DNA from: Takakia lepidozioides | Taxonomy: Eukaryota; Streptophyta; Takakiopsida; Takakiales; Takakiaceae | DNA length: 64,000 bases | Assembly: GCA_030704615.1 (NCBI GenBank) | Contig: CM060732.1 | Span: 7,254,001-7,318,000, forward strand | Reading direction: 5' to 3' | Shown here: in pieces, positions 1 to 10,523 of the stretch | Numbering within the stretch: the stretch's first letter is position 1 | Layout of the letters: every line of letters begins with the position of its first letter | Notes under the pieces: model-generated | What the model was told of the DNA's origin: nothing | Seen by the model: only the letters and a program-made list of their open reading frames with translations | Database searches by the model: none | Program-made: the position numbers and the translations under genes

Positions 1-383
1 GCTCCGTATTGAATCTATAAGCTTGCGCCACCTATTATCTTGTACATAGGAGGGAGTAAGAAGGACAGGGACAGAGAAATTTGATTACCTGTTTTTGTAA
101 ACTCAGAGCCTGACTGAGGTGATTTTGCCAAGGAGACTTGTAAGTTAAAGCTTTGAACAACGATTTGGCAAGGATTTCTCACTTGTGTCTGAGTGTATGT
201 GAGGATAGTGCTATGCTGTGAAGGCTAGTTATATAAATTTCCTTTTCCTTCTCTATCTCAGTGCCTGCTCAACGTTATAACGATGTAAAGTTACCTTGCA
301 AGAAGCCTTGAAATGCCGTGAAAGTCGAGTTTCCGAGGATTGAAGTGAAGTCGGTGGATTTTGTGTGCGCAAAAGTGCTACAG

Positions 384-1309
384 ATGGGGACCTTCGCCGG
401 ACACATATTACCTGGGGCTGGCATATGGCATCTGTTCAACACTCTTGGAAGCTTTGTGCGGATGCCATGGGATTTTCAGGCAAGGACATGGTTTCCTGTG
501 AAAGGGAGTCGCAAGCTAAGACATCTGGAGCTGTATTTTATCATTGATGGCTCCTTGCTCTCGATTGCCGCCGAGCTCTTCATATGCCCCAGGAGGCATC
601 AGCCCTTTGCAGACGACTGGTCAATCCCGGAAGAACACCTCAATAACTTCGAGCACTCAACGATATCTCTCTTCCTCCTTATCTATGCCTTGGGAGCACT
701 GGGTGCAGACGTTTTTGAGGTCCACGTGCCCCAGGGGTGGTTGCAGGCCATGGCAACCATGGCACTGAGCCAAGAGCCGATGCTTTTCCATTTCCACTCT
801 GCAGATCACATGGGCCTTGAAGGTCACTACCACTGGCTCCTACAACTACCCATCGCAGTGGGCATTCTCGCAATGCTTGTGGAGATTGTAACGTCACAAT
901 CGGCAGTGGTGACTCTCATCCGTAGCATGGCAATATTTCTCCAAGGAACATGGTTTATCCAAATGGGTTACATTCTGTGGACGCCATCGCTGCTTCCCAA
1001 GGGCTGTTCCGTAGTGGAGGAGGATGACCATGAAGTTGTTCGATGTGCTGACAAGCATGCTCTCAGGCGGGCAAACGCACTGGCCAATCTTCAGTTCAGC
1101 TGGCACCTCGCAATATTCTTGTTCTCACCGTGGCCCTTTATATGATCCTTCTGGCCCTGCGCAAGAACCCATCATATCGCCGTATAGGTGCAAATGATTC
1201 ATCTGTCATAAAGGATGCGGATGTGCTTGGCCACCAAAGGTCTCCCACAGGCTCCCAAGCTTCCATAGAGATGGAAGGTTTTGCGGTCGACCTTGACCTT
1301 GGGAGATAA
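384..1309 (+). CDS. TMEM45/DUF716-like multi-pass membrane protein (one frameshift)
   Basis: The protein starts at the ATG at 384 (MGTFAGHILPG), the usual start of the plant DUF716/TMEM45 family; the frame is also open upstream, but without family similarity. Hydrophobic segments follow in order: GHILPG...WHLFNTLG, HLELYFIIDGSLLSIAAELF, the STISLFLLIYALGALGADVF stretch, PIAVGILAMLVEIV and IRSMAIFLQGTWFIQMGYIL. The histidine-rich stretch FHFHSADHMGLEGHYHW is typical of the family. The first frame stops at 1145, but between about 1112 and 1115 the coding sense moves to another frame. That frame supplies the last membrane segment (ILVLTVALYMILLALRK) and a polar tail ending at the TAA at 1307-1309. 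The gene is therefore either a young pseudogene or carries a one-base sequence error. The family is known as integral membrane proteins of poorly defined function; some plant members are linked to stress or virus responses. No intron is needed within the coding part. Confidence 0.82.
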
Positions 1310-2650
1310 AAGAATTTCTGAATCATAAGGTCTTTACACAAGTGTCCTAGAAAAGCAGCTCAGAAGTGGGGCTGCAGAGCTGTGCACACAACGAACTGCC
1401 TTCCCACATGAAGAAGAAAGACACTAGCTGGGTACAAGTGCATCATCATGTTCTGTTTGAACATCACAGTCTGATTACCTTGCAGGGTTGGAGGCTGATT
1501 TGTTTCTTGCAAGGCACATGTATTCGTCACATGTGTGTCAACACCCCAAGAGACGATGGATCTCCACAACATTAATTGGTTCAAAAAGATCCACGGAGAG
1601 ATGATGCGTCTTGATTTTGCAATCACGAGCACTAGAATCTGATGTCTGAGGGCATTGTTGCAAGCTTAGAACCATTTACTCGTGGCATGGCGAAATGCCC
1701 TTGTTCAACATTGTTAAGTATTGTGTAGAGAGCAGGCCATTCTACTTCTTAGGATGTCGATGTCTGGATGAAGAGTTCTTGTATAATTTGAACAGCTTTT
1801 TTATGAGAATGTTTGCACTTCTGAGTGTCGATTGTGGCTAAGCGATATACAGTTTTAGACAACTTTGCTCAATTCTTGCTTGGATTTTTGTTGACACCCA
1901 CTGTACCTCCAAACTTGTGGCTTGATAAATACACAGAAGAAGGGTGTGGAAATTGTCACAAGGAGGTTTTGTCAAATTTCCATGTGGAAAAGAATGAAAA
2001 ATTGCCAGGAACGTTGCCTGATACTTACAACTAAGTAGGGAATTTCGAATTTCGACCATTCCCTCCCTGATAAGACAACAGGGAAATTGAGTCAAGTATC
2101 ATTTTGGAATTTTAGTGGATGTGATGGAGGAAGAAGAAGAGCTCCGCAATGTGCGGTGTGTGAAAGCTTCGCCGACGGCCTCTACACCTCCTCAACCCTA
2201 GCACTCGGACTGGCTCTTCCTCCCCATCATCGTCTCTATGTCCTAAACAAGCTAAAGCAATACCTCACGAATCATCCCGAACATCATAACTTGGTGCCTT
2301 CGGCAGGCCCCATCCCAATCATCGGATCTATGCGGCTGTCATGACGAGCTTGTCTATCTTCATCAGAGTCGCATGCTTAGCCGTATGCTTCTCAGATCAC
2401 CTCTATTAATCCCCCCCCCCAAATCTCCTGCCAAACCATCCTGGCCAATCCGATCCCTACCTTTGTCATCATGGAAATGATCACTGCTAGCCTCCGGTTT
2501 CAGTTTCCTAGGAGCCGCCTTCACTAACTCACCCCACAACCCCTACTCGCGCTGCCATCGCTGCAGCAGCTGATCAGCTTGGTCCTCTGTTTTCAGCTTG
2601 CGCCCTTTCCGCCATTCCTTCTTCTCGGCTTTCCTCGTCTGGCTAGCCTT
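1310..2650. other. no gene recognised
   Basis: I see no supportable coding region here. The first few hundred bases are probably the 3' untranslated region of the TMEM45-like gene. Short open frames lack family similarity. Confidence 0.5.
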
Positions 2651-2652
2651 AA

Positions 2653-3831
2653 GTGCCTGCAAGTTCGCAAGCGACCTCTTTTGCTCGCATCTGGCTAGCT
2701 GCTTCAAGTTCTCCGGCTCCATCTCAATTGCCCCTCTCCTCCTTCTCCTCCAGCTCCCTCTCCTGTTGCTTCAGCTTGCTTCCTCTCCATGGCGCCCTAC
2801 CTTCGCAAAGCCTTCAATTCAGCTACCCATCGCCCAGGTCAAGGCCTCAGATTTGCGGATCCTTACAGGCTCCACCCGTCAACAGGGACAGGTTTCTTCA
2901 TCGCGCATCAAACCCATTCCATGGGCCTCATTGCGCATGGTTCTTCTCAGGCAAACCGCCCCCCACCTTAGTACGCTCTAGGCCCTCCCTCGAGGCCCCC
3001 CCCATTCACAGAGCTGCTGCAGAAAATGCTTCCGAGCCCCACTCAGAATCCCCAAGCCCGCCCACTCCATGCAGCCCACCCACGGATCTCTCGGAAGATT
3101 CCCCTTCAGACTCTACAGCCTTGCAGTCTACAATCGCAAGGGACCACCCACTCGTCCCGGTGGAGCTCGACCAGATCAATTCGGATGCAGCTTAATATGA
3201 GAGCAACGGTATCCTTTTTCATTTCCCAGGCAAGAAGGTGACTAGAAACCAAGCGCAAGACTGGGCTAATCGTCATCTGGGAGCAACAGGTGACCTGCTA
3301 CATCACTTTTGTCATGCAAGGGGCGGGGGATTCTTCTCCATTCTTTCCAACTCCTGAGCGTTTAATCCTCATCTGCATGGGCTTAACGTCAATATATTCC
3401 CATGGTCCAGATGCATGGGAAACAGAAATGGCAAGATATGGAGCCCGAGGATCATATCGTTGCCTTACATTCCTGACCAATACCTCTTAAGCCTCCCGGC
3501 TATAGATAATTATTTTGGTGTTTTTTTGGGATGTCTGGCTGTCTTTGACAATGATACATGCACTGCCTCCCTGCGACAGCACCCAGCATGGAGGGGGGCA
3601 ACCATTTCGTCAAAGGCGAATGAAAATGGGTTTCCTAAGATAGTGGTGATAATGCCCAACGATCAGGAACTTCCTGAATTCATCAGGCTGCCAATTGACA
3701 ATGAAGGCAATTATTTTTCAGTGAAAGTGTCCGAGGACACGGCTGCTTCGGCCTGTTATTATTGTGGAAAATTTGGGCATCTCAAGGCAGGATGCCCCAA
3801 GCTGAAATGGAAGAGAATGAACAACCCATAG
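2653..3831 (+). mobile_element. LINE ORF1-like (DUF4283 / CCHC zinc knuckle) relic
   Basis: A proline/serine-rich N-terminal stretch (2653-3195) is followed, past an in-frame TAA, by NGILFHFPGKKVTRN...DWANRHLGATGDLLHHF and GGGFFSIL. This resembles the DUF4283 domain of plant LINE ORF1 proteins. After another stop, the frame used at 3415-3831 carries LPYIPDQYLLSLPAI...YFGVFLG and ends in a CCHC zinc knuckle, CYYCGKFGHLKAGC (C-x2-C-x4-H-x4-C, about 3754-3795). The domain order DUF4283 then zinc knuckle is known for nucleic-acid-binding ORF1 proteins of plant L1-type elements. Stops and a frameshift make it non-functional. No reverse transcriptase follows directly, so it is a fragment or a domesticated remnant. 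Confidence 0.55.
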
Positions 3832-5074
3832 GTTGGGCCTGGAAGCACCTCAATTATTCAAAATTCGCTCCAGTTCACAAACATGTTGCCTGCATGTCGT
3901 ATACTGCTGCCCAAGGTGTTTTTGGCAAGCAATAAAGCCTTTTACAGTGCTTTCTCCGGCTTCCCACATGTGGGTACAGCTTCTGACTACTCCTTCGTCT
4001 CCTTCATTTCCCTGTGTAATGGACGAGAGAAAATAAAAACCAATTCAGCCTGAAGATCAACAAATATTACATGCCTTGGGCCAGAACATTGAACCTACTG
4101 TACAGTTCATGTGCCAATAACTTGGAGAACACTACAAAGACCACTCAGAATAGTTCATTCACAACATTGCAACAACTTCACTGGAGGAAATTAGGAATGT
4201 TTTGATTTATGCCTTGTGAGCAAAGGGCACTTACATGTCCACGGCTGAAGCACATCTTCGTGTAATGTGCAAGACAATCCGCAAACAATCACCTGGATTT
4301 CTAGTGGTGCACATGCTCTGTCACTCCTAACACACTACATACCAAATGCAAAGAGACGTCTTTTGTCCCTTTTTTTGTGCATGGGCATTTTCCTTGGGAT
4401 TTCCACTTTCTGTACGTTGGTTATTCTTGGGTTGGATCTCGGATGTGTTGCAGATATGTGGTGGGCCATGGATGCGAATCGACGAACATCATCTGAAGTG
4501 CAAGTGTGTCGATACGTCGGTTTGTTGTCATTCCAGTGGTGTGGTTTCTCGCTTTTTGGGGAAACCTTGACAGAGCAAGGAGCTTCAGGGGGCCATGATT
4601 GCAAGTGGGGCTTTCGCAGAGGCATTGAATGTATACATGAGCACTGAGCACTGAGCACAGTTCCCACCACCTCACAATCCACATTCGCAATACTTGCTCA
4701 ACATTGTCAAAGAGTAGGGGATTTAACAGTCCTGTGCGATCTGTGGTCTCATAGAATTTGAACTTGATGCACTTGGCCACATGTTGGAAGTATGATGCCA
4801 AGTGGTGTTACTATATTCTTAAAAACCAAGTCTACATACAGGTAAGCTGGAACTTACAACGATGTGGAGACTGCCCCTGCTGCCATGTTTGCCATAAAGA
4901 ATACGCCGGGTGTTAGAAACTTCGTGTAGCATACAAGGTCGGGCCACGGAGGCAGGATATCTTCACCATGGTAAAGTATGTTGTCCCTGTACTCCGCTGC
5001 AGTATGAGGCCAAATGGTATCGGTAGCATGTGCGTTGTCGGTATGTAGGAATGTGAGCTACTGAAGCAATGCAC
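3832..5074. other. no gene recognised
   Basis: Short open frames only. A weak stretch near 4040-4130 reading HALGQNIEPTVQF faintly recalls an mTERF repeat but is broken by stops, so it is not called. Confidence 0.4.
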
Positions 5075-5690
5075 TGTTAGAGGGCTGTCTGGGACTTAGA
5101 CAGTTTTACGGGTTCTGTGGGGTACCCTTAATTTTGCGCAGACCTACCAGTGGTAGACTCAGACCAACACAGGCCTTAGGGGTGGCAGATAGGCTCACAC
5201 AGTCAACAGTCACAGGCTTACACAGCCTATCACAGCCTATCACAGCCTGACACAGCCTGTCACAGTCAGACACAACCTGTCACAGTCAGACACAGCCTAG
5301 CACAGCCTGACACAACCTGTTACAGTCAGACACAGCCTAACACAACGTGACACAGTCAATCACAGCCCGACACGGCTTGACACAGCCAGTCACAGTCTGA
5401 CACGGCCAGTCGTAGTCTGGCACAGTCACAGCCCGACACAGCTTGACACAGCCCGTCACAGCGTTCACAGGGAACGGTTATCATTGGGAAGGAACGACTA
5501 TGTGGGAACGACATCTGCAGAGGGAACGTGTGTTCTGTCTTGGATGACAGTTAGTTAGTTAGGCGGTTAACGGAGCTTTCTAGTATAGCCAAGGGTGCAC
5601 TAAAGCTTGAAAGAAATCTAGGCATATACGAGAGATACTACAGGAGAGAGTTTTGGTTATTGCCTCATTAAAGATATGAAAGACATGGGA
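5075..5690 (+). repeat. LTR-like region of a Ty3-type element
   Basis: The segment starts TGTTAGAGGGCTGTCTGGGA and runs up to the gag start at 5692. Its first ~65 bases align well with the reverse complement of 57625-57688, which starts TGTTATAAGGTTGCCTAGGA and also contains GGGGTACCCTT and ATTTTGCGCA. Two copies in relation to retroelement coding sequence, one before gag and one after a terminal ORF, suggest LTRs. I could not place the right-hand LTR end or a primer binding site. The end coordinate is approximate. Confidence 0.5.
5196..5463 (+). repeat. CACAGCCTGA-type minisatellite
   Basis: About 25 degenerate copies of a decamer close to CACAGCCTGA run through the LTR-like segment (variants CACAGTCAGA, CACAACCTGT, CACAGCCTAT). 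It is visible directly as a run of cacag/cacaa steps. Confidence 0.85.
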
Positions 5691-5691
5691 C

Positions 5692-6878
5692 ATGAGTGAT
5701 GAAAGGGAAGCTAAACTCCACAGATATTCAGCGAAAAGAGAAAGTTATTTGAAAGCTAATTATCCATATCTCTGGGAGAGAGGAATAGACATAGGGGAAT
5801 CATTTGGACCTCTCACACCATTAAGGCCAGAGAGTACATCACCCATACCAGAAGATCTAGATTTGGATGCCACTTCTTCTTATTCTTTACAAGAAAGATT
5901 AAGGGATTTGGTAGAGGAAGAAGATCAGGCACGAGGGGAAAGATCTGAGGTACATCCTTGGGTTAAAGATTTGACAGAAATCTTTGATCAGAGTTGGCAT
6001 GGGACACCAAAAGCAGGAACTCCAGTTTCTGAAATACAAGCCAAAGAAGGAGAGGAAGATGTGGCAGAGCCAACGGAGAGTTCAAACTCTCCAACACCAC
6101 TTCAGTTGAGTTATATGAGTGAGGAAGAAGAAATCCAAGAGAAGAACTTGGAAGATGAAGAGTATGAAGAAGTAGACCCAACAGTTGAGGTTGAGACTAC
6201 AACCAGGACATCCCAACCTGTTGGACCTGGATCAAGTGGAGCACTTGGATCACATGCCAACTCAGGTGTCGGCTCAGGGGGATCAGGCGAGCAACTTGGA
6301 TCTGGCTCTGGAGGAACAGGGAGTGTGGGATGTAGTGCAACTGGAGCTGAGGGTACTGCAAGTACAGGGGGGCCAGTAGCAGGGAGTGCTCAGGGGCCAA
6401 CACCTAGTGGGAGTTCCACCACTACAACAGCAGATTCTCAGGGACCAGCACCTGTCAGAGGGCAGGGTGTAGGGCCACAGATGGCGGTACCTCCAACACG
6501 GGCAAGGCCACATTTTCCAATATATGCAGGAAAAGGGGATCCTGATGTACACATCAGCCAATTTGAGCACATGTGTATAGTGAACAATGAGAATGGCGAT
6601 GATGCCAAATTGAGACTGTTTCCTTGTTCACTTATCAAGAAAGTAGTGAATGGTATGCAAGGTTTCCTAATAATCATTTCCTAACCTGGAATGGCCTTAG
6701 TACAGCATTCCGAAACAAGTTGAGGACAAGCAAAACTGAGGATGAAGTGTATTGGAGTTTACAACAGTTGAGGCAAAAGAAGCATGGAACTGTTGAAGAA
6801 TATATGGAAAAGATGGAGTTAATGATGAAAAAGCTAGCTGCTGTACCAGCACCAGGATTACAGAAGAGTAGCACGTAA
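5692..6878 (+). mobile_element. Ty3/gypsy-type retrotransposon gag (frameshifted, no pol)
   Basis: The frame opens with ATG at 5692 soon after the LTR-like segment. About 150 acidic residues are followed by a Gly/Ser/Thr-rich linker (about residues 165-265). The gag core then begins with FPIYAGKGDPDVHISQFEHM and LRLFPCSL. Near 6635 the sense passes into the next frame with SSEWYARFPNNHFLTWNGL and FRNKL, then VEEYMEKMELMMKKL to a stop at 6878. This is the pattern of the retrotransposon gag family (W-Y-R and F...W..L..AF). No protease, reverse transcriptase or integrase follows, because the methyltransferase-like locus begins soon after. The element is a 5' fragment. Gag forms the virus-like particle of such elements. 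Confidence 0.72.
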
Positions 6879-7097
6879 GACTGAGGAGGACTTGAAAGAA
6901 GTCCAAAAAGGTGTGATAGCCCTGGAGGGTCAGTGGAAGCACGCGGACTTCTGCACAAGTCGACAAAAACCCATTTTGAACACAATGATGCAATGCACAA
7001 GTCCAACGAAGAGGATGTCTCCCATGTGCACTTTGCCTTAAGAACAGTGATTCTGGGTATTGAAACAACAATGCAAGCATCCACAGGTTGAACTTAC

Positions 7098-10000
7098 TCA
7101 CAGGCAAAGTCAGAGTCCAGCTCCTTGTCGGAAGTCTCCCCTGTATCAATATCACCAGGAAGGGGCTTCGGAATGACTTGAGAAGTGTGTCCACCCAAAC
7201 CCATCAGGAGGTTCTTGTAAATCTCGGCATCCCCTTCAATCCCAAAGAGATGTCGCGCACTGGCCTTGCAAGTGTGGTACGAAGCACCTGCAGTGGAATA
7301 GAATGAAGGAAACAGATATTGAAGACACATTTGGAACGGTGGGAAGTGCTGAAAGTGCAAGCTCAAACAAACATGATAAAATGTGAATGTTGAAGAGACG
7401 AACCTGGGCCTATTGACAAATCCAGAACTCTGGCGTCTGTGTAGGTGCAGCACTCCATGCAATCGTTTGAATGAAAGCCGGGCTCCTCTCCCTGGCCCCT
7501 CTCCAAGGAACCCCATTCCCCCTTCGCAAGCACACGTTGTTGTCCACGTAGTTGTGGTGCATGTCATCCTTGGGAGATCTATCCTCTCGTCTATGAACTT
7601 ACCCCCATGAGTGATGGCAAACTCCCTAATGACGGCTGGAGTCGTAGGTGGATGCACTCGGACGAGACAAACAACTTCAAACAAACGAGTATGCGAACAG
7701 GATATCCACAAGGAACTAAGAAGCTTGAAAACCAGGCCCCTACATATTCATTTGAGCGACTTATGCAACTCCATCCAAGAACCACCAAGAAGAGGAATAA
7801 GAAGGCAGATTTACCATCTCTCCCGGACGATCCCCCTTTGTCAGGTACATGCTGTTCACACAATTCCATGTTCATACCGGAGGCTTTCAAATAGCTGGCA
7901 AGTGCACGGCGACAGCGAAGGTCGATGGACTAGATGAGCACCAAAACACCTGCATCGGACAGAAAGAAATTGCAAAAGGAGAAAACCCACCGCCAGTAGC
8001 GCTCATCAAAAATATTCCAACCTGGACAAGCACCCGATGGAGGGACATCCGGGACTTGCAACCCATCAGGGATGTCCAAGATGAAGAGTTCGGCTGCATA
8101 TGGCTTCTCCTTCCCGTTCACCCAGGATTTGGTCATTTTAGCTTGCAAACAAGCATGCAATGGAAGGCTCAAGAGGATTGAAACGACCCATGCCCACAAT
8201 AGACAAGAAGCAAAAGACAACACGCACCGTGCCGAGGAACTCCACAATCCTCTCCCACACTGGTGATGGTTCGCCCTTGTAATCAGATTTCTTCATGGCA
8301 AGGAACCCGACGTTCACCATCTCCAACCTGGTAGGGCAAATGACCCTTGTGGGATGCTCCACTGCATGGTACGGGTCCTTAGGATCAACCACCCCTTTGT
8401 TCTTTCTCCCGGATCTCCTACCATGCGGTGGAGTCTGTTGGACATCCACCACAGGGCCAGTTTCGGCAACACTTCCCTGGCCACCTACCTGCCCTTGTGC
8501 TCCCTTCCCCCTACCCCTTCCTTTCCCCACACCACCAGCAACATCATTTCCCTTTGCCTTTCTACCTTTACCCGGGGTATCCTGAGCGGGAGGCTCCTTC
8601 TCTGCAAGAGTCCTCAAATTTCTATCATGAAAGTCGAGGTCGGCTGCTGCGGCGGTGGCTGCTATACGCTCATTCTCTCTCCTCAAAGACACCTCCTGAG
8701 CTGGGGTCTCAGAAGCAGGGCAATCCAAATACCAACCACAAGTAGAAAGATGGTCTGGGCCCCAGTCATGCAAGATCCCCGTAGTAAACATGGTCTGGTT
8801 GCCAGCAAGTTTGTCTGCCATACCTCGCCGCGAAGACAATTTCAAGCAGGAGACAAGCCAAAGGTTCACGAAATCAGGATGTTTGTCCAAGCAATTCTCT
8901 GCCATGAGAACATACTTTATGTACCTGCAGGAACAGAGACAGCCTCATTATGCAATGCAATTATTGTCTCCCAGCTTTTCCACCACATCACGAAGACCCC
9001 CTAACAGAATATGCGGCTCAGTTCACTGCAACCACTGCACACAAAATAGCCTGAAGGGCCCAGGGTGTGCACGTTGGTGTTACTACACACGGATAGAACA
9101 AATGAGTGTGCGGCACCGCAAACTCATATGAGCCAGCCCAAAACAGGTTGGATGGAGGAGAGTCTTTGCAAAACAAACAAGCACAGTCCATTTCGCACCT
9201 GTAAAGGCATCGTTTCCAGGCTTCATCTCATTTCTCTTGCTGGTCAAGCTCATTTGTTCGACTGATGCCACCCTCCTTGTTGAACTCTCTGAAGAAACAA
9301 GATTGCCACACTGTGGCTCTCCATTTCCTCATGTATGCTTGGAAGGAGACCTTCGGTGCTGTCATGGTGATGCCATAGTCAGCCAGCTGCGTATGTAGAA
9401 CCGACCAGGCCCTTTCCTCCAACTGCAAAACAATTCAAATGCAAGAATGAACCTAAAAACAATCACAGCCAATGTAACATGGAAAGAGATTGACAGAAAA
9501 GTGAAAAGAAAGTGACACAACAAAGGACATCATACCTGGCTCCAATAAGTGGGCCTTGTGAAGCCATGTGTTCATCACATTGTCACTAACATGAATGACA
9601 CGTTGGGTCTTCTTCTCTTTCTCCGGCCTGGGGAACATGTGGGTATCCCTAACAGTGGGATCGGAGTTCCATATCTGTAGCCACTTCACCTTCTGTTCTG
9701 AAGACACAATGGCGATAGACAACGTGTGTAACTTCTCCTGGGCCATCTCCGGCTTGCCTGGCTTGTTGTAATGGTTTTTCACCTCTTGAAGAAACTGCGG
9801 TCCGAATGATGGGTCGGCAATTCTCAACTGCTTAACAAAAGCACTCAGAATAGTCCTTCTTGTGGCGGTCATCTCTTGCTTGATGTGACTCTCAACCCCC
9901 TTTGCTGTTCTTCTCTCCTCAGGGGTAGAGCTGTAGTATTCCAGTTTGTCACGCTATCCTGCATCTGCAAGGGAATGCACGAGAGTTGCATCAACCCAAT

Positions 10001-10269
10001 GGCAAGGGAAACACACAGAAACAAACATCTGGAAGCAGGAATATCGAAAGGCCAGATGGTGGAAGATGTATCTCACCGCGTACATATACTCCATGAAAGC
10101 CTCACGGGTCAACGAGTACGATGTTTCTGATGTCTTGGAGCTTTCGCACTTCTTGTACGTCTCTGCTGAAAGGATGATCTTGAAGTTGGTCAAGGGCATC
10201 TGCCCGATCCTTTGTATCCTATACAGTGTGTGAACCAGACTCGTTTTGATATGCGATGTCTCCGTCCCT
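7098..10269 (-). pseudogene. Methyltransferase-like gene copy 1 (lacks the ParB-like 5' exon)
   Basis: This is a multi-exon minus-strand gene, homologous exon by exon to the gene at 10.5-15.8 kb. Exons I can place: 10077-10269 (65 codons, phase 2 entry), 9536-9953, 9228-9422, roughly 8138-8905, roughly 7930-8130, parts of 7390-7890, and 7098-7287. Shared blocks include KLHTLSIAI then WLQIWN; the motif-IV-like ELFILDIPDG near 8070; LSDAGVLVL; SPAFIQT; and RVLDLSIGP, which joins across an intron (GT donor, CAG acceptor at 7287) to GASYHT...RHLFGIEGD. The last three blocks look like motif X and motif I of a beta-class SAM-dependent methyltransferase, with the acidic residue ending strand 2. The SPAFIQT and RVLDL blocks lie in different frames, and the phase at the 9536/9422 junction does not match, so this copy seems to be decaying. 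The ParB-like exon is missing upstream of 10269. Lys/Gly-rich low-complexity sequence fills the middle. Confidence 0.5.
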
Positions 10270-10295
10270 CTGCAGAATGATGTGTGAAAGGGGGG

Positions 10296-10345
10296 CTGCT
10301 ATTTCATGAGCGGCATGAGCATGAGTGGAAAAAAAAAAAAGCATG
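10296..10345. repeat. CATGAGC direct-repeat motif, site 1
   Basis: The run GCTATTTCATGAGCGGCATG continues with further GCATGAGC copies and a 12-A tract. The reverse complement of 38255-38290 starts with the same GCTATTTCATGAGC and has the same repeats. It lies just upstream of the first surviving exon of methyltransferase-like copy 1. Confidence 0.6.
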
Positions 10346-10523
10346 AGCAGACCATTGTGTGTCCACAGAAATAGGGTTAGGAGGCACGGAAATAGGGTCA
10401 TATGAAGTTGGAATTTGGCACCAGTGGACTCATCATAGCAATGAAATGCAACATTTTATTGCAAATTTTGTGGCAAGCCACATCTATACAAAGGTGTCCT
10501 AACTGTCATAGCCGGAATGGGCA

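Noticed and set aside
4040-4300. mTERF-like stretch (HALGQNIEPTVQF)
   Set aside because: One short match, several stops, and no second repeat that I could align with confidence.
7849-8745. Plus-strand frames opposite methyltransferase-like copy 1
   Set aside because: The minus strand aligns with the paralogue at 10.5-15.8 kb in exon order; the plus frames show no similarity.
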